Source: Pseudomonas frederiksbergensis
GTDB taxonomy: Bacteria; Pseudomonadota; Gammaproteobacteria; Pseudomonadales; Pseudomonadaceae
Reading direction: 5' to 3'
NCBI RefSeq assembly: GCF_900105495.1
Contig: NZ_FNTF01000002.1
Span: 5,076,501-5,140,500, forward strand
DNA: 64,000 bases
Positions 9,354 to 18,160 of this stretch are shown here, piece by piece. The position numbers were made by a program, and so were the translations under genes. The notes beneath the pieces were generated by a model that searched no databases, had not been told where the DNA came from, and saw nothing but the letters and a program-made list of their open reading frames with translations. Numbering within the stretch: the first letter of the stretch is position 1; each line of letters opens with the position of its first letter.

Positions 9354-10343
9354 TCAAGTACTTAGATAGTTGCAGTTCATGCCGATGTGCTTTTCCTTGG
9401 CCAAGGCATAGATACAGGTAGCAGTCACCATATCTTGACTGGCATGCCCGACGCTGCGGAAGTAACTCAGACCACGCTTCAGCATTGCCGGCGGAGAATG
9501 ATCGGCAACCAATGCACTCATCTCACGGATGTCCTTTTCGCCGATTATCGATAACGCTAAAGCCTGAGAAATTTCTCCCGACTCACATCGAGCGCAACCC
9601 AGATGGTCAACATGAACCTGAGCATCAGCCAACATTGCAGGGTCGATCTCACACGCCAGCAGCGAACTGCCGCCAATGGCGTTTACATGGGCGGATGGTT
9701 TCAGTTGGTGCGCCATAATCAGCGGTTGCGCACGATCATGGGACGTTGTCGTGCAGACGATGTCAGCATCGGCCAGCGCCTCATCCATACTTCGCACCGC
9801 AGTGATCGGCAGCGACAGTTCATTGGAAAGACGTTCGGCCAAAGCGACACTTTGATTAAATCGACGCGAAAACACCTTGATCCACCCCAACTCCCGGATG
9901 GTGGTCATCGCTCTTATATGCGCCGCAGCTTGGGTACCGGCACCGATGACGGCCAAATTAAGCCGCTCATGCGGGCAAAGCTTGTCCGTCGCCAAGGCAC
10001 TCATGGCACTGGTACGGAGGGCAGTAAGGGTCGCCCCGTCGAGTATCGCCAGTAACTGCCCGGTTTCGATATCCATCAACAAAACCGCGCCATTGACTGA
10101 CGATAACCCCCGCTCTGCGTTGCCTGGATGAAATGACGACACCTTAATCCCCAGTGTCTGGCTCTGGGGTATAAATGCCGGCATGAACAGTGAGAAAGCT
10201 CTTTGTCGCTCATGTGTAATGATCAAACGTTGTGGGACCACCGGGGACGCCAACGCAAACCCTCTATGAGCCTCCTCCAGTGCCTGGACAAGCCTTGGAA
10301 AATTGATACAGCGCTCAATGTCTTCACTGTTCAGAAGCAGCAT
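9354..10343 (-). CDS. Ornithine cyclodeaminase/mu-crystallin-family NAD(P)-dependent enzyme
   Basis: A protein of 329 residues with the family's Rossmann motif VIGAGTQAAAH (GAGTQA at 134-139), Lys67 and the TALRTSA segment (Arg110) that holds the substrate carboxylate. Family members cyclise ornithine, reduce ketimines or imino acids, or dehydrogenate amino acids. Some make building blocks in siderophore and antibiotic pathways (SbnB type). The frame is open from 10409, but the ATG at 10343 is chosen because AAGGAA lies at the right distance before it and the protein then begins MLLLNSEDIERC, as relatives do; ATG 10361 lacks a binding site. No ornithine or proline genes are nearby, so an imine reductase or amino acid dehydrogenase role in the cluster fits better. 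Confidence 0.82.
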   Translation of the reverse strand: MLLLNSEDIERCINFPRLVQALEEAHRGFALASPVVPQRLIITHERQRAFSLFMPAFIPQSQTLGIKVSSFHPGNAERGLSSVNGAVLLMDIETGQLLAILDGATLTALRTSAMSALATDKLCPHERLNLAVIGAGTQAAAHIRAMTTIRELGWIKVFSRRFNQSVALAERLSNELSLPITAVRSMDEALADADIVCTTTSHDRAQPLIMAHQLKPSAHVNAIGGSSLLACEIDPAMLADAQVHVDHLGCARCESGEISQALALSIIGEKDIREMSALVADHSPPAMLKRGLSYFRSVGHASQDMVTATCIYALAKEKHIGMNCNYLST

Positions 10344-10451
10344 GGCAATTCCTTGTTCCATTGATGCTGTTCGAAAGGGCCTGTCATTCCTGGAGCTGCG
10401 GTTGATCACCGCCAGCCAGGTCTGCGACCAGAATCTCGGAATGGCGCTGCC

Positions 10452-10976
10452 TTATCCGACGGGGTAGTCCTGCGACATACCGTTCCGGGGAACTAGAAAT
10501 GTACGCAAGTAAGTGATCACCGGTGTTCCACCCTGCTTGCGTCCAATGACCTTGATGGTGACGATGCCTTGCCCTGGACGCGACCGGGATTCGCGCTTGG
10601 AAACCACCTCACTCTCAGCGTACAAGGTGTCACCAACATAGACCGGGTTCGGCAATCGAATCTCGTCCCAGCCCAGATTTGCGATCGCACGCGCACTCAT
10701 GGTTGCCACTGTCATTCCGCTGACAATGGACAGTGTCACCGAACTGTTGACCAACAACTTCTTGAATTCGGTTTGCTGTGCATACGCAAGATCGATATGC
10801 GCAGGATGGTTATTCATATTGATTAATGACTGCCAGATATTATCCAACTCCGTTACGGTACGGCCGGGCCGGTGCTCGAAAATATCACCCACCACAAACT
10901 GTTCGTAATGCAGGCCATAGGACTCGCGATATCGATTTTCACCGATCCGCTCGTGGGCCAGAATCATCGGTTCCAT
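10452..10976 (-). CDS. MaoC-like hot-dog dehydratase/hydratase
   Basis: A 174-residue single hot-dog-fold protein of the MaoC family. The active-site segment NMNNHPAHID (residues 53-62) follows the pattern of the MaoC clade often encoded beside CitE-like lyases, including the mesaconyl-CoA hydratase group. Such enzymes add water to, or remove it from, an enoyl-CoA. Its start (ATG at 10976, with GAGGAAAAGG before it) is 11 bases from the stop of the CitE-like gene, so the two are probably translated together and act in sequence on a CoA ester. Substrate not readable. Confidence 0.82.
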   Translation of the reverse strand: MEPMILAHERIGENRYRESYGLHYEQFVVGDIFEHRPGRTVTELDNIWQSLINMNNHPAHIDLAYAQQTEFKKLLVNSSVTLSIVSGMTVATMSARAIANLGWDEIRLPNPVYVGDTLYAESEVVSKRESRSRPGQGIVTIKVIGRKQGGTPVITYLRTFLVPRNGMSQDYPVG

Positions 10977-10986
10977 TGCCTTTTCC

Positions 10987-11817
10987 TCACCGACCCAACT
11001 CTTGAGCGCGCTGGATCAATTTTCTTGCTTGTTTTACAAACGGAGGGCCCACCATCAGGTTCTTCAATTTCGTAATTTTTTCGCCGCTGTTTTCCGAAGC
11101 CTGCACAATTGCCAATGCATGCTCATATTCAGCAACGGACGGAGTGAAGACTTCATTGATAGTGGATATTTGCTTTGGATGAATGGCCGTCTTGCCACTG
11201 AAACCCAACTCCCGGACGTCACGGCACTCTTGCAGAAGTCCCATCTCATCATCGAGTTTGAAGTAGGCGGTGTCGAACACAGGGATCCTCGCCGCACTGC
11301 CAGCCGAGACGATGCTCGCGCGAGCATGCAGCATATTGGCCCAACCTCCGATAGTGACACCCAGGCTGGCCGCATAGTCGGCGGAGCCGAAGATCAGTCC
11401 ATCAGCACTGGACGCGATGGTGTGAATATCACGTAGACAGGCTGGCGTCTCAACCGTAACCAGAATCTTTGGACTCTCTCCGTCGCGGCTCAAATTGGCT
11501 CGTACAATATCTATTTCAGCAGCCGCCTCGGTCATCGCCATGACGATGAACTCGGGTCGCTGATCAAGCGATTGCACCAGCAGCAGATCAAGCAATCCCT
11601 GATTATCGCGCAGAGGGTTAATTCGCAGCGCCGTGCGCTGCGAGACATGGCCACGGTAGAACTGCTCGACACACAACCGTGCTTGAACCTTCTGTGGGAG
11701 TGGCACGCCATCCTCCAGGTCAATCACCATTACATCAGTCAGATTATTCTTAGCGTATTGCCCGGGGTACAAAGCAGAGCAGTACAGTAAGCTTCTTGGT
11801 GTGGGATTGATCATCAT
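10987..11817 (-). CDS. HpcH/HpaI aldolase, CitE-like acyl-CoA lyase
   Basis: A 276-residue TIM-barrel lyase of the CitE/malyl-CoA lyase family. Landmarks are DLEDGV at 33-38, Arg65 in LRINPL, the magnesium ligands Glu123 (VETP) and Asp147 (FGSADYAASLG), and GKTAIHPKQI near the C-terminus. Relatives cleave or form 3-hydroxyacyl-CoA esters (malyl-CoA, beta-methylmalyl-CoA, HMG-CoA, citryl-CoA). citF and citD are absent, so this is a stand-alone CoA lyase, not a citrate lyase subunit. It begins 6 bases after the alpha-oxoamine synthase with a GAGAGGAC binding site. With the MaoC protein it can supply or process the acyl-CoA used by that synthase. Confidence 0.86.
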   Translation of the reverse strand: MMINPTPRSLLYCSALYPGQYAKNNLTDVMVIDLEDGVPLPQKVQARLCVEQFYRGHVSQRTALRINPLRDNQGLLDLLLVQSLDQRPEFIVMAMTEAAAEIDIVRANLSRDGESPKILVTVETPACLRDIHTIASSADGLIFGSADYAASLGVTIGGWANMLHARASIVSAGSAARIPVFDTAYFKLDDEMGLLQECRDVRELGFSGKTAIHPKQISTINEVFTPSVAEYEHALAIVQASENSGEKITKLKNLMVGPPFVKQARKLIQRAQELGR

Positions 11818-11823
11818 GTCCTC

Positions 11824-13062
11824 TCAATACTGGGCTGGTTTCAAGCTCAGACGAACCCTTTCGATCTCCGCCTTAACTGCGGAGCAGAACCCCAGAACAT
11901 CGCCTTGGGACATGTCTGCACGCATCATCACGCGCAAACCGGATTTATTCCTGGCCACAATCGGGAAGAAGACTGCCGAGGTGTAATACCCACGCTTGAA
12001 TACCCCCTCGGAAACGCCAATCGCCATATCCGGACTGTCCAAGGGAATAACCCGAATAGGCAAACCCGATCCCGCGTGTTCCGTCACAAACAAGCTGTCG
12101 AACAGGCGGATATTGGAATTGAGTTTCTCCTGCAAAACGGCCAGTTCACTGGTCTTGTGAATATCCAGGGAAGCCATGGCCGCGCCAACAGTGGCGGGGT
12201 TTACATATTGCGAATAGGACATCGGCCCGCCAAAACGGCGGAAAACCTCGTGATAATTGGACTTTTCCGACATATATATACCGCCACCATTGGCACCAAA
12301 CGCCTTGGCCAATGAATAAACCAGTATGGTTCGCGGATTAAGCTCAGGCATGAAAGTACGAATATAGCCCTCTCCCTTCTCGCCATAGGCACTTAATGAA
12401 TGAGAATCATCGAAGTATAGAAATAGCCCATATTTGTCCTGCAAAGCCAACAGTCGCTCAACAGGCGCACTTCCCCCCATACTGTAAGCACCGTCAGCAA
12501 CATACGCGACCAAAGGATGGCGCTTACACATATCCTCAATAAAGTCGACATCATTATGATTGCAAGTGACAACTTGCGTTTCATCACCACAGATGGCCTT
12601 TACCTGATTCAGAGCAAAGTGGGCATGCTTATCAAAAATCAAAACAGGGCGCTGGCCATCAGTAAACATCCCGGCTGCCAGTAAGGGTAAAGACGCGACA
12701 ATGCCCGCGCTGCAGGAAGTCGCGGTGAACGCTCGACAAGCAAAATGTGCCGATAAGGCTTCTTCAAGTTCATCGAGTTCTTTCAGCCTTATTCTGATAC
12801 GTGAGGTGGGCAAATTCACAGTACCGCAACTCAACACATAATCTGCGGCACGTCGAGCCAGACGCTCATCGACTTCAAGACCCAAATATGAACACGAGCA
12901 CATATTCATGAATAAATGACCATTCTGGTCCTGCATACGTCCCTGCTGAGCATGCTTGATACTCAAATCGGTCAGCCCCGAATTTTGCGCAAGCGCCCAA
13001 GAGGGATTACCGATCTCTACCGACCTGGCGGTGTTTATAAACTTATTTATTTGCTCAGACAT
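11824..13062 (-). CDS. PLP-dependent alpha-oxoamine synthase (KBL/SPT/BioF family)
   Basis: A 412-residue fold-type I enzyme of the family that condenses an amino acid with an acyl-CoA, with loss of CO2, to give an alpha-aminoketone. Visible are the substrate loop CSYLGLEVDERL, HAHFALNQ, the HND segment (CNHNDVDFIE), ADGAYSMGG, the cofactor aspartate in FDDSHSLSAYG (218-221) and the Schiff-base Lys253 in SLAKAFGANGG. It is the first gene of the leftward operon, and with no polyketide or peptide synthetase present it is the best candidate for the carbon-carbon bond-forming step. The ATG at 13062 has AGAGAGAGG before it. Amino acid and acyl partner are unknown. The sequence is too divergent at the usual DGVFSMDG segment to be a standard Kbl or BioF. 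Confidence 0.87.
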   Translation of the reverse strand: MSEQINKFINTARSVEIGNPSWALAQNSGLTDLSIKHAQQGRMQDQNGHLFMNMCSCSYLGLEVDERLARRAADYVLSCGTVNLPTSRIRIRLKELDELEEALSAHFACRAFTATSCSAGIVASLPLLAAGMFTDGQRPVLIFDKHAHFALNQVKAICGDETQVVTCNHNDVDFIEDMCKRHPLVAYVADGAYSMGGSAPVERLLALQDKYGLFLYFDDSHSLSAYGEKGEGYIRTFMPELNPRTILVYSLAKAFGANGGGIYMSEKSNYHEVFRRFGGPMSYSQYVNPATVGAAMASLDIHKTSELAVLQEKLNSNIRLFDSLFVTEHAGSGLPIRVIPLDSPDMAIGVSEGVFKRGYYTSAVFFPIVARNKSGLRVMMRADMSQGDVLGFCSAVKAEIERVRLSLKPAQY

Positions 13063-13459
13063 ACATGACCTCTCTCTATGGACTTAAGAGTCAGACTAAT
13101 ACTGATTTCAATGCCATCTATCTAGCCATCTAATTTACCTAATGGCAGCGTACTATCAATCTCATAAAATCAAATTCCACCAATGCTTAGGAAAGTTCGC
13201 TCATTGAAAAGTGAATGATCCGTAGGAATTTTCTGAGAATTTCCGCTCATATTCAAAACACAACAGATAACCGCGTCCGACCCCCACAAACTTGGAATAA
13301 AAACCCCAACCCAGAACCGCAACACGAGGCAACAAACGAAGACACTACTATTAGAATTCACGCTAGCAAAAAGCGACGCACCGTCTACATTCAAGTATCA
13401 CGCCATATTCATACGTTATGCACACGACCAGCAAACTCTCTGCGGAGTATTAACTCATC
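13063..13459. promoter_or_regulatory. AT-rich divergent promoter region of the biosynthetic cluster
   Basis: This 397-base gap separates the leftward operon from the rightward SDR gene and must carry at least the promoters of both. It is visibly richer in A and T than the genes around it. On the minus strand TTGATT at about 13165-13170 is a possible -35 box. No clear palindrome or terminator was found, and no reading frame in it has a convincing start. Confidence 0.55.
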
Positions 13460-14221
13460 ATGAATGGAAGACTAAGAGGCAAGCGAGCGCTTATAACAGG
13501 TGCATCGGCAGGCATTGGAAGAGCTATAGCCGAAACCTACATTGCCCAGGGCGCCGATGTTTTCATTACCGCCCGCACTGACGAGGCTGGGGCTCGTGCA
13601 GTAATTGCATTAGCTGAACAAGTTGGCCAGCGGGCCGGCTTCACCCTTATGGATGCCGCAAGCACCAGCATTGATGCACTCTTTGAAGAAGCGCAAGCAG
13701 CCGTTGGTCCCTTGGATATACTCGTCAACAATCCGGCATTCATAACCCGTACTCCGTTTCTTGAGCTGAGCGAAGACGAGTACGAACGCACCCTTGCGGT
13801 CAACCTCCGCTTTCCATTTTTTATGGCTCAACGCTTTGCAAAAGACTGCATCGCTCGCAAACAGGGCGGCAGCATCATTAACATTTCATCGGTCAGTGCC
13901 TTCAAGGCGGTCAGTCGAATGTCAGCTTATCAGGCAAGCAAAGCAGCACTGTCGATGCTTACTCGAAGCTGCGCGGTAGAACTGGCACCCTATGGCATCA
14001 GAGTCAACACGATTTCACCGGGGCTGACCGCGACCAGTGGTAACGCCAATCAGTGGCGGGACTCCCCAGAGATTTGGCAAAACAGGAAAAAGGAGATTCC
14101 CATGCAGCGTGCTGGAATGCCTGCAGATATGGCAGGCGCTGCCATCCTGCTGGCATCTGATGAGTCATCTTGGATGACCGGTGCGGATCTGGTAATCGAT
14201 GGGGGACACAGCTGCACATAA
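13460..14221 (+). CDS. Short-chain dehydrogenase/reductase (SDR)
   Basis: A 253-residue classical SDR: cofactor motif TGASAGIG (13-20), NNP at 90-92, catalytic Ser144, Tyr157 and Lys161 (SAYQASKAA) and the C-terminal MTGADLVIDGGHSC typical of FabG-like enzymes. It reduces a ketone or oxidises an alcohol with NAD(P)(H). It is transcribed away from the leftward operon across the AT-rich gap, and its codon use (several ATA, AGA, AAA codons) is unlike that of the nuo genes. The natural guess is reduction of the aminoketone made by the alpha-oxoamine synthase, by analogy with other such pairs; this is inference. Ribosome binding site GGAG is 12 bases before the ATG, a little far. Confidence 0.88.
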   Translation: MNGRLRGKRALITGASAGIGRAIAETYIAQGADVFITARTDEAGARAVIALAEQVGQRAGFTLMDAASTSIDALFEEAQAAVGPLDILVNNPAFITRTPFLELSEDEYERTLAVNLRFPFFMAQRFAKDCIARKQGGSIINISSVSAFKAVSRMSAYQASKAALSMLTRSCAVELAPYGIRVNTISPGLTATSGNANQWRDSPEIWQNRKKEIPMQRAGMPADMAGAAILLASDESSWMTGADLVIDGGHSCT

Positions 14222-14704
14222 AGAACCCGGAAAGTCGCGGGGCACGCTGATCGCCGCACCGCCGGCTGCCACAGGGAATGCGAGAAGCCGCAAACGGTGC
14301 GGAAAACCTTGATCCGGAGCATTTTCTCGATCAGGAAAAGAAGGTAAAACGACCCCGGCCACTACTTGTAGTAACGCGCATATAAGACAACTTTCCGACC
14401 CTCACCCCATTAGACAGTTTGAAAACCGGCACAAACAGTATTGATTATCATTTAGCTGTCGCTATATTCGTTACATTCCCAACAAAACAATATTGATGAA
14501 ATTCCGGCTAATGCCCGAACCGCATGGGCTGCGGAGCTTTGGAGGTACGCTATGTCCTTATTCCTGTAAATAATTTCGCTATCTGAATTTTACTTGCACG
14601 GTGTTGTGCCATAAAATCAGCGGGATTGATTGCTGCGACATATCGTCACTGCTTTATTTCTTTTCAAGCTCAGAGACCTTTGCTCTCTGTTAAGGATTAC
14701 CAGC
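14222..14704 (+). promoter_or_regulatory. Gap between the cluster and nuoA, with a candidate nuo promoter
   Basis: No gene was recognised in these 483 bases. TTGATT at 14441-14446 and TATATT at 14463-14468, 16 bases apart, form a plausible sigma-70 promoter for the nuo operon, with a leader of about 230 bases. The stretch to about 14350 has no visible terminator for the SDR gene and may contain the right edge of the accessory cluster. Confidence 0.4.
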
Positions 14705-15118
14705 ATGCCCGAAGCGACAGGACTCATGGCCCACAACTGGGGCTTTGCCATTTTCCTTCTGGGCGTTGTCGGCCTTTGTGCCTTCATGCTCGGCGTTTCC
14801 AGCCTCCTCGGGTCAAAAGCCTGGGGCCGCAGCAAAAACGAACCGTTCGAATCCGGCATGCTGCCTACAGGTGGCGCCCGTCTGCGGCTCTCTGCAAAAT
14901 TCTATCTGGTCGCGATGCTCTTCGTGATCTTCGATATCGAAGCCCTTTTTCTCTTTGCCTGGTCTGTGTCCGTCCGCGAAAGCGGCTGGACCGGATTCGT
15001 CGAAGCTCTCGTTTTCATAGCAATTCTGTTGGCAGGTCTTGTCTACCTATTTCGAGTGGGCGCCCTTGACTGGGCTCCGGCAGCTCGTCTTAAGCGGCAA
15101 GCGAAGCTGAAACAATGA
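14705..15118 (+). CDS. nuoA: NADH-quinone oxidoreductase subunit A
   Basis: A 137-residue inner-membrane subunit of complex I with three hydrophobic segments and the conserved [30 protein letters not shown] region (matched in parts around residues 46-75), which helps form the quinone channel. The frame is open from a TTG at 14630, but the ATG at 14705 (GGATTACCAGC before it) gives the normal start [13 protein letters not shown]. First gene of the operon; nuoB begins 11 bases after its stop. Confidence 0.95.
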   Translation: MPEATGLMAHNWGFAIFLLGVVGLCAFMLGVSSLLGSKAWGRSKNEPFESGMLPTGGARLRLSAKFYLVAMLFVIFDIEALFLFAWSVSVRESGWTGFVEALVFIAILLAGLVYLFRVGALDWAPAARLKRQAKLKQ

Positions 15119-15128
15119 GGCTTTGGCA

Positions 15129-15803
15129 ATGCAATACAATCTCACCAGGATCGACCCCGATGCTCCTAACGAGCAGTATCCGATTGGCGAACGGGAAACC
15201 GTTTCCGATCCGTTAGAAGATCAAGTCCACAAAAACATTTTCATGGGCAAGCTCGAAGACGTGCTTAACGGCACGATCAACTGGGGGCGCAAGAACTCCC
15301 TGTGGCCGTACAACTTCGGTCTTTCGTGCTGCTACGTGGAAATGACCACCGCCTTCACGGCGCCCCACGACATCGCGCGCTTTGGCGCCGAGGTTATCCG
15401 GGCATCGCCGCGTCAGGCGGATTTCATGGTTATCGCCGGTACCTGCTTCATCAAGATGGCGCCGATCATCCAGCGTCTCTACGAGCAAATGCTCGAACCT
15501 AAATGGGTTATCTCCATGGGTTCGTGCGCCAACTCCGGTGGCATGTACGACATCTACTCCGTCGTTCAAGGGGTGGACAAGTTCCTGCCCGTGGACGTCT
15601 ACGTGCCTGGCTGCCCGCCCCGCCCAGAAGCTTTTTTGCAAGGCTTGATGCTCTTGCAGGAGTCGATTGGACAGGAGCGTCGTCCGCTTTCCTGGGTCGT
15701 CGGCGATCAAGGCGTGTACCGCGCCGAGATGCCTTCGCAAAAGGAACAGCGCCGCGAACAGCGAATCGCAGTCACCAACCTGCGCAGCCCCGACGAAGTC
15801 TGA
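15129..15803 (+). CDS. nuoB: NADH-quinone oxidoreductase subunit B
   Basis: A 224-residue peripheral subunit carrying the terminal [4Fe-4S] cluster N2, which passes electrons to quinone. The ligands are visible as the adjacent Cys67-Cys68 (LSCCYVEMT), Cys132 ([11 protein letters not shown]) and Cys161 (VPGCPPRPE). The frame also has a TTG two codons earlier; the ATG at 15129 has GAGG before it. A gap of 72 bases with no gene follows before nuoCD. Confidence 0.96.
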   Translation: MQYNLTRIDPDAPNEQYPIGERETVSDPLEDQVHKNIFMGKLEDVLNGTINWGRKNSLWPYNFGLSCCYVEMTTAFTAPHDIARFGAEVIRASPRQADFMVIAGTCFIKMAPIIQRLYEQMLEPKWVISMGSCANSGGMYDIYSVVQGVDKFLPVDVYVPGCPPRPEAFLQGLMLLQESIGQERRPLSWVVGDQGVYRAEMPSQKEQRREQRIAVTNLRSPDEV

Positions 15804-15875
15804 TCCAGACCTGCTTCTTTTATAGAACGAGAACCTGGCTTCATTCTTTACGTTGACCGAAAGCGATAAATAACC

Positions 15876-17660
15876 ATGACTACAGGCAGTGCTCTGTACA
15901 TCCCGCCTTATAAGGCAGACGACCAGGATGTGGTCGTCGAACTGAACAACCGTTTTGGCCCCGAGGCGTTCACCGCCCAGCCTACTCGCACCGGCATGCC
16001 GGTGCTTTGGGTTGCCCGCGCCAAACTCGTCGAAGTCCTGACCTTCCTGCGCAACCTGCCCAAGCCGTACGTCATGCTTTATGACCTGCACGGCGTGGAC
16101 GAGCGTCTGCGCACCAAGCGTCAAGGGCTGCCAAGCGGCGCCGACTTCACTGTGTTCTATCACTTGATGTCGATCGAACGTAATAGTGACGTAATGATCA
16201 AGGTCGCCTTGTCCGAGAGCGACCTCAGCGTGCCGACCGTGACCGGCATCTGGCCGAACGCAAACTGGTACGAGCGTGAAGTGTGGGACATGTACGGCAT
16301 CAACTTTGCCGGTCACCCGCACCTGACCCGCATCATGATGCCGCCGACCTGGGAAGGTCACCCGTTGCGCAAGGACTTCCCGGCCCGCGCCACCGAGTTC
16401 GACCCGTTCAGCCTGACCCTGGCCAAGCAACAGCTTGAGGAAGAAGCTGCGCGCTTCAAGCCTGAAGACTGGGGCATGAAGCGTTCCGGTGCGAACGAGG
16501 ACTACATGTTCCTCAACCTCGGTCCTAACCACCCTTCCGCGCACGGTGCGTTCCGCATCATTCTGCAGCTGGACGGTGAAGAGATCGTCGACTGCGTGCC
16601 GGACGTCGGTTACCACCACCGTGGTGCCGAGAAGATGGCCGAGCGTCAGTCCTGGCACAGCTTCATTCCGTACACCGACCGTATCGACTACCTCGGCGGC
16701 GTGATGAACAACCTGCCGTACGTGCTCTCGGTCGAGAAGCTGGCCGGCATCAAGGTGCCCGAGAAGGTCGACGTCATCCGCATCATGATGGCCGAGTTCT
16801 TCCGGATCACCAGCCACCTGCTGTTCCTGGGGACTTACATCCAGGACGTCGGCGCCATGACCCCGGTGTTCTTCACGTTCACCGACCGTCAGAAGGCGTA
16901 CACGGTGATCGAAGCCATTACCGGTTTCCGTCTGCACCCGGCCTGGTACCGCATCGGTGGCGTCGCTCACGACCTGCCGCGTGGCTGGGAAAAACTGGTG
17001 AAAGACTTCATCGACTGGATGCCAAAGCGTCTGGACGAATACCAGAAAGCCGCACTGGACAACAGCATCCTGCGTGGCCGGACCATCGGCGTCGCCGCCT
17101 ACAACACCAAAGAAGCCCTGGAATGGGGCGTCACCGGTTCCGGCCTGCGTTCGACCGGTTGCGATTTCGACCTGCGCAAGGCTCGCCCGTACTCCGGTTA
17201 CGAGAACTTCGAATTCGAAGTGCCGCTGGCGGCCAATGGCGATGCCTACGACCGCTGCATCGTGCGTGTCGAAGAAATGCGCCAGAGCCTGAAGATCATC
17301 GAGCAGTGCATGCGCAACATGCCGGAAGGCCCGTACAAGGCGGATCACCCGCTGACCACGCCGCCACCGAAAGAGCGCACCCTGCAGCACATCGAGACCC
17401 TGATCACGCACTTCCTGCAAGTTTCGTGGGGCCCGGTCATGCCGGCCAACGAATCCTTCCAGATGATTGAAGCGACCAAGGGCATCAACAGTTATTACCT
17501 GACGAGCGATGGCGGCACCATGAGCTACCGCACCCGGATTCGCACCCCAAGCTTCCCGCACCTGCAGCAGATCCCTTCGGTGATCAAAGGCAGCATGGTC
17601 GCGGACTTGATTGCGTACCTGGGTAGTATCGATTTCGTTATGGCCGACGTGGACCGCTAA
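15876..17660 (+). CDS. nuoCD: Fused NADH-quinone oxidoreductase subunits C and D
   Basis: A 594-residue fusion of the 30-kDa (residues about 1-180) and 49-kDa (about 200-594) subunits, as in other gammaproteobacteria. The C part shows [17 protein letters not shown] and GHPLRKDFP. The D part shows [14 protein letters not shown], the quinone-site HPS motif, and [18 protein letters not shown]. It ends with the usual [11 protein letters not shown]. It lies between nuoB and nuoE with only two bases before nuoE. Confidence 0.97.
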   Translation: MTTGSALYIPPYKADDQDVVVELNNRFGPEAFTAQPTRTGMPVLWVARAKLVEVLTFLRNLPKPYVMLYDLHGVDERLRTKRQGLPSGADFTVFYHLMSIERNSDVMIKVALSESDLSVPTVTGIWPNANWYEREVWDMYGINFAGHPHLTRIMMPPTWEGHPLRKDFPARATEFDPFSLTLAKQQLEEEAARFKPEDWGMKRSGANEDYMFLNLGPNHPSAHGAFRIILQLDGEEIVDCVPDVGYHHRGAEKMAERQSWHSFIPYTDRIDYLGGVMNNLPYVLSVEKLAGIKVPEKVDVIRIMMAEFFRITSHLLFLGTYIQDVGAMTPVFFTFTDRQKAYTVIEAITGFRLHPAWYRIGGVAHDLPRGWEKLVKDFIDWMPKRLDEYQKAALDNSILRGRTIGVAAYNTKEALEWGVTGSGLRSTGCDFDLRKARPYSGYENFEFEVPLAANGDAYDRCIVRVEEMRQSLKIIEQCMRNMPEGPYKADHPLTTPPPKERTLQHIETLITHFLQVSWGPVMPANESFQMIEATKGINSYYLTSDGGTMSYRTRIRTPSFPHLQQIPSVIKGSMVADLIAYLGSIDFVMADVDR

Positions 17661-17662
17661 GC

Positions 17663-18160
17663 ATGAACAGCACGCTTATCCAGACAGACCGTTTCGCCCT
17701 GAGCGAAACCGAGCGCTCGGCCATCGAGCACGAGCTGCATCACTACGAAGACCCGCGCGCGGCGTCGATCGAAGCCTTGAAGATCGTCCAGAAGGAACGT
17801 GGCTGGGTGCCTGATGGCGCGCTCTACGCCATCGGCGAGATCCTCGGCATCCCGGCCAGCGACGTTGAAGGCGTGGCGACGTTCTATAGCCAGATCTTCC
17901 GTCAGCCGGTCGGCCGTCACATCATTCGCGTCTGCGACAGCATGGTCTGCTACATCGGCGGCCATGAATCGGTAGTCAGCGAAATCCAGAGCAATCTGGG
18001 CATCGGCTTGGGTCAGACCACCGCCGACGGTCGTTTCACCCTGCTGCCGGTCTGCTGCCTCGGCAACTGCGACAAGGCGCCGGCGTTGATGATCGACGAC
18101 GACACATTCGGTGATGTGCAGCCTGCCGGCGTTGCCAAATTGCTCGAGGGCTACGTATGA
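17663..18160 (+). CDS. nuoE: NADH-quinone oxidoreductase subunit E
   Basis: A 165-residue subunit of the NADH dehydrogenase module holding the [2Fe-2S] cluster N1a. The thioredoxin-like domain shows [10 protein letters not shown] and [10 protein letters not shown], the four cluster cysteines. It begins two bases after nuoCD and overlaps nuoF by four bases (ATGA). Confidence 0.96.
   Translation: MNSTLIQTDRFALSETERSAIEHELHHYEDPRAASIEALKIVQKERGWVPDGALYAIGEILGIPASDVEGVATFYSQIFRQPVGRHIIRVCDSMVCYIGGHESVVSEIQSNLGIGLGQTTADGRFTLLPVCCLGNCDKAPALMIDDDTFGDVQPAGVAKLLEGYV

Noticed and set aside
10987..11817. Citrate lyase beta subunit
   Set aside because: The alpha and acyl-carrier subunits are absent; the protein fits stand-alone CoA lyases.
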